Shown here: piece by piece, positions 47,600 to 64,000 of the stretch
Numbering within the stretch: position 1 is the first letter of the stretch
Layout of the letters: the number at the start of each line of letters is the position of its first letter
Notes under the pieces: model-generated
What the model saw: only the letters and a program-made list of their open reading frames with translations
Told to the model about the DNA's origin: nothing
Database searches by the model: none
Origin: Zygnema cylindricum
Lineage: Eukaryota; Streptophyta; Zygnematophyceae; Zygnematales; Zygnemataceae
Direction of reading: 5' to 3'
Length of the DNA: 64,000 nucleotides
Assembly: GCA_037447655.1 (NCBI GenBank)
Contig: JBBHKE010003029.1
Span: 280,190-344,189, forward strand
Made by a program: the position numbers and the translations under genes

Positions 47600-48440
47600 T
47601 CATAGCCGATTGCAAGTAGTTTCGGCTTATATACCAAAAAAAAAAAGATTCCCACCACAAACAAGATCCTTCACGATTGCGCAAAAAAAAAAAACTTTCG
47701 GATCCGAAAGACTGAAGTCAAACCTTTCGGTGGTTTCCTACCATTTATTAGTTTTGTTTCTTTTTCATTTCTTTTGGTCTTTAGCGAACTCGAGCCATTG
47801 CTCTCCTCCGACAGAACTCTCGACAAGCCGGGTTCTTTATCTTCTTCTTTATCTTCTTCAAAGAGATCGATTTAATCAATTTTTATTCTACTTTTTGTAG
47901 GCTTTGAATGCTTTTTTTTTGTTTTATTTTTTCCTCCACTTTGTACCGGGCATTTAAGAAGAGCCCTAATGAGGGTTCGAAAGTGTCACACATTGGGGCA
48001 CTGAAAATGACTAAAAGGAAAATTTTAGTTACAAGACAAAAAAAAAATGAGACAAATTAGTCTTTACAATAATGACAAAATCCAAAAATAAATCATAAAA
48101 AAAAAACAAAGGCGAAACCAAAAAAAAAGACCATATAGGTCATTGTTACTAATAATTTCTTATAGTTTTCCACCAGATTCATTTTAGTAAAACAACTCTT
48201 CTTGAGATCATTAAACAACAATTATTTAAAAAATTTATTTACAATCAGTTAATATAATCATTTTACCGATTATAAAACTGTATAAAAGGTGTTATACACT
48301 AAGCAAGGTTTAAAAGGAAAAAAAAAAACGAAACCAGAATTAGCCGCTATTTCATTTTCCGTGAACTAAATTTTCAAATTTTTACTCAAGCAAATGATCA
48401 AACTCGCAAAACAAAAAAAAAACAAAAAATAAAACAAAAA
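47600..48440. other. Spacer downstream of MCM2 stop, no gene seen
   Basis: AT-rich with several A runs of 8-10 bases. It should contain the MCM2 3' UTR and polyadenylation region on the minus strand. No coding sequence is supportable. Confidence 0.45.
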
Positions 48441-61415
<12,975 letters not shown>

Positions 61416-61652
61416 TTTGAGATTGAACCCGTTGTTCAAAAGGAGGAGGGGAGAAAAAAAAAACAAATTAAGGCAAAAAAAATGAGCTAAAAAAAGACCC
61501 AAATGAATTTAAGAAAAAAAAAAACGGTTTTTCAGAGTATACTTCGAATTTCCGATTTCAAATTTTTTACTTAAGTTTTATTAAAAAAAAAAACCAAAAA
61601 CAAAAAAAGTTAAACAACCTAACTACGGTAGCTTATTCCCCAAATAAAGGAT

Positions 61653-61692
61653 CTAAAATATATATATATAATTATATATTGTATATATAAGC
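61653..61692. repeat. AT-dinucleotide tract upstream of MCM2
   Basis: Alternating TA sequence about 240 bp upstream of the proposed MCM2 ATG. It could contain the core TATA element but cannot be assigned from sequence alone. Confidence 0.6.
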
Positions 61693-61998
61693 ATATTAAA
61701 AACAACGCTCTCCGTTAAAAATATATATATCGGTGAGAAATATGTTGATCAGGTCTACAAAAGACAATAAAAAATTAAAAAGGGGGTGAAAAAACAAGGT
61801 TAGGGTTTAAGGCGGAGGCACAAAAATCGGAAATTCGAAACGTCATAACTAACGGACAAAACGTATTCCTTCTTTCGTCTTTTTCCGTACACTTTCCTGA
61901 GCTTATAAATAGCTCGTCGTACAGTACATTACAGTACTGTACAGTACTACTGTACTGTATTGTCCTGTGCGGATAGACGGAGGATACTGAAAAAAAAA

Positions 61999-62018
61999 CG
62001 CGGGAAATTTTCCCGCCA
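61999..62018. promoter_or_regulatory. Palindromic double E2F site upstream of MCM2
   Basis: GCGGGAAA (62000-62007) and TTTTCCCGCC (62008-62017) face each other, so both strands carry the canonical E2F/DP consensus TTTCCCGC. It lies about 585 bp upstream of the proposed MCM2 start. MCM genes are standard E2F targets in plants and animals, where such sites drive late-G1/S expression. Confidence 0.8.
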
Positions 62019-62109
62019 AAAAGGTTCCAAAATCTAAGCGGATTATGATTCCGTACATTTCCGTACGAGGAGTAATGGCCGAACGGAATGTTAAGTTCCG
62101 CGGTCCATG

Positions 62110-63946
62110 CGTTATGTGACAACAGTGTGGCTAGATAATTACTGAAGTCGAAATATCATATCGTACTTTAGTGGTACAGTAATATACTGTACTGTACTCC
62201 TTCTTTACGTCCTATATATAAATATGCGCTCAAAATATTTTAATTCTCGCATTAAAACAAATAAATCCTTAACGCTAGTAAAGGTAGGATAGCTTTGCGG
62301 TTGATCGACAGCACATAAAAGGACATTTTCCCACGTCAGTTAGGGTTTCGGGTCCAAAGTTTGGAATTATGATTTCTATGAGATCTGTTGGGGCTTGGTC
62401 GTTCGGTATAATTTCATACTTTCTTATTTAAGTATGTCAACTATGTAACCCCATTTGTCTTTGGAAAATAGAAGTCGTGATTCCATGTGTATTTACTGTT
62501 AATATGAGGATGTAGCCTAATATTTGGTATATAAGCTAAAATATGTCCACCTTTTGCATAGATGAGATGAGGCTAAGTGAAGTTGCATTTAAGTCTTGGA
62601 TAGGGTGACTATGTAGTAAACAAGGGGAATATCAACTACAGGAAGGTGGGTTACATACAGTCGTCAAGGGTGACGTATTCCTCGAATATTAAAGATATAT
62701 AATATATCCACCAGCAATATATCTTGGAGGATTTAAAAAGGAGATTGTTTCAATGAGGATCAAATTGTAAGGAAAGTAATACTACAGTGACAAATTGCAA
62801 GGATCTCATAAGATCGCGTGGCTGAGGGACAAACTGCAAAGCATGCACAATTTTGTGGACAAGTTGTAGTAGCTTATGTTTGGTAACCGAATAATAAGAA
62901 TGATGACACAGGTGCACTTGGCGCACTTGGCGCATCTATAGAGGTTTTTAACGTGTCGCAAAAATTGTCGAGAATAAACCTTTACCGTAAACTATTCAAT
63001 CGCGACAAGAGTTAGCCATCCGAAAGCTTCTTACCAAGGGGGAAATGTTGTTGGCAATGAACCATCGAATTGCATTGACACCTAAGCCAAAGACGTAGTT
63101 GCCTTACAAGGGAGCGGGCTAAGAATTAGCGGTCGAAGATCATTTCTAAATTTTATAATGGGGGGATGGGCCATAGAGCGACCAAGGCAATGCACAATAA
63201 TGTATTGTGAAGCTTATGGGAAGCCAATATGGTTGCTTAGCATCCGCTTAAAAAAAAAGGTGACAAAAGAAAATGAGACATGTTTACCTTTCGGGTATTG
63301 ACGTACAATACAAAATTGTTATAAGAGGTGAGGTCGATTGAAAAAAAAAAACTATAAGATACATACAACACGATCGTCCAATGAGTAATACATTTCAAAT
63401 ACTAATTTTGCAACGCATTTCGAGGCCAGGCTTTTGTCGAATGAATACTCAACATCAGACGTATTATTATACTCAACGTCAATGTGGAATGCATTTCACA
63501 AGTTCAATCTTTACCTTTGTGCTGGTATTAGTGTGTCATGATTCATGCCACGCGAGAAGGTTGAGCAACCGACGGACTTTAAGGGACGACAATTATACAA
63601 GCTAATCTTACAGGGAGCGGCTACATGAAACATATGGTGGTGGTTACCATATTAGTTTGTTGTATTCTTATGTTTTGCGATTTTTTTGTAAATGATCCAT
63701 TAATGTGATTCGATACACCAATATTGATGTATTATGATTTGGCGGTCTGATTCCCACATCACGATATTGACCCATTCTATATCTAGTACTCATCTTGATC
63801 TACACTAGCGAGGAAACTAACAAATCCAAACCGTAACCTTTAAGATAAAATCCCTCACCCTCGAGGGAGGAGAGAAAATTGAGAAAACAATTGTCGTAAG
63901 GGAAATGGATTTAAGGATAAATGGGCAAAGAAAATAAAAGGGGATG

Positions 63947-64000
<54 letters not shown>
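62110..64000. other. Gene-free end region, closing GA repeat
   Basis: No gene or domain recognised. Short frames (up to 74 codons at 63381-63605) resemble nothing. The window ends in a GA microsatellite from about 63952. 'GTACTGTAC' palindromes occur at 61935-61960 and 62185-62197. Confidence 0.45.

Noticed and set aside
62980-63260. Possible LTR retrotransposon border (polypurine-like 'aagggggaaatg' then TGTTG)
   Set aside because: No matching second LTR, primer-binding site or coding remnant could be seen in the remaining kilobase.

Overview
The window is nuclear DNA from a photosynthetic eukaryote, most likely a streptophyte (charophyte alga or bryophyte-grade plant). The evidence is a P-class PPR-SMR organelle protein, several proteins with plastid transit-peptide-like N-termini, TTTAGGG-type repeats, spliceosomal introns with GT-AG (and one likely GC-AG) borders, and Ty1/copia and LINE remnants. 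Gene density is low: about seven genes in 64 kb, in AT-rich DNA full of simple repeats and small inverted-repeat elements. There is a 10-N assembly gap at 29420-29429. The species cannot be named from the sequence.

Layout. 0-7 kb: decayed copia gag and RNase H fragments, TIR elements and a local repeat family. 7.2-11.1 kb (+): an eight-exon gene for a coiled-coil protein with an NFKBIL1-like, J-domain-like C-terminus. 12.3-14.3 kb (-): a small predicted plastid membrane protein. 14.4-16.0 kb (-): a MinC-like septum-site protein with a plastid-type N-terminus. 18.5-21.0 kb (-): a dead, 5'-truncated non-LTR retrotransposon. 21.7-28.3 kb (-): a plastid FAD-dependent monooxygenase whose central segment could not be found. 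28.5-34.9 kb: a dense nested cluster of inverted-repeat elements. 35.2-38.7 kb (+): a PPR-SMR protein. 39-42.6 kb: pyrimidine-rich and AT-rich spacer. 43.9-46.0 kb (+): a C2H2 zinc finger plus PARP-type ADP-ribosyltransferase gene, with a transposon inserted immediately after its stop codon. 48.4-61.4 kb (-): an 18-exon MCM2 replicative helicase gene with a palindromic E2F site about 0.6 kb upstream. 62-64 kb: no supported gene.

The genes do not form a pathway. MCM2 is replication machinery. The PPR-SMR, MinC-like, FAD monooxygenase and small membrane protein all look organelle-directed. For MCM2 every exon junction was checked for phase continuity and the modelled length (about 880 aa) fits the family. 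The FAD, PARP, NFKBIL1-like and membrane-protein models also join in phase. The 5' half of the MinC-like model is uncertain.

The most unusual feature is recurrent tandem duplication of intron 3' ends together with the start of the following exon. It occurs twice in MCM2, once (intron side only) in the FAD gene, and as a full exon duplication in the NFKBIL1-like gene. The other notable point is a three-layer nest of TIR elements at 32.6-33.9 kb that records its own insertion order.
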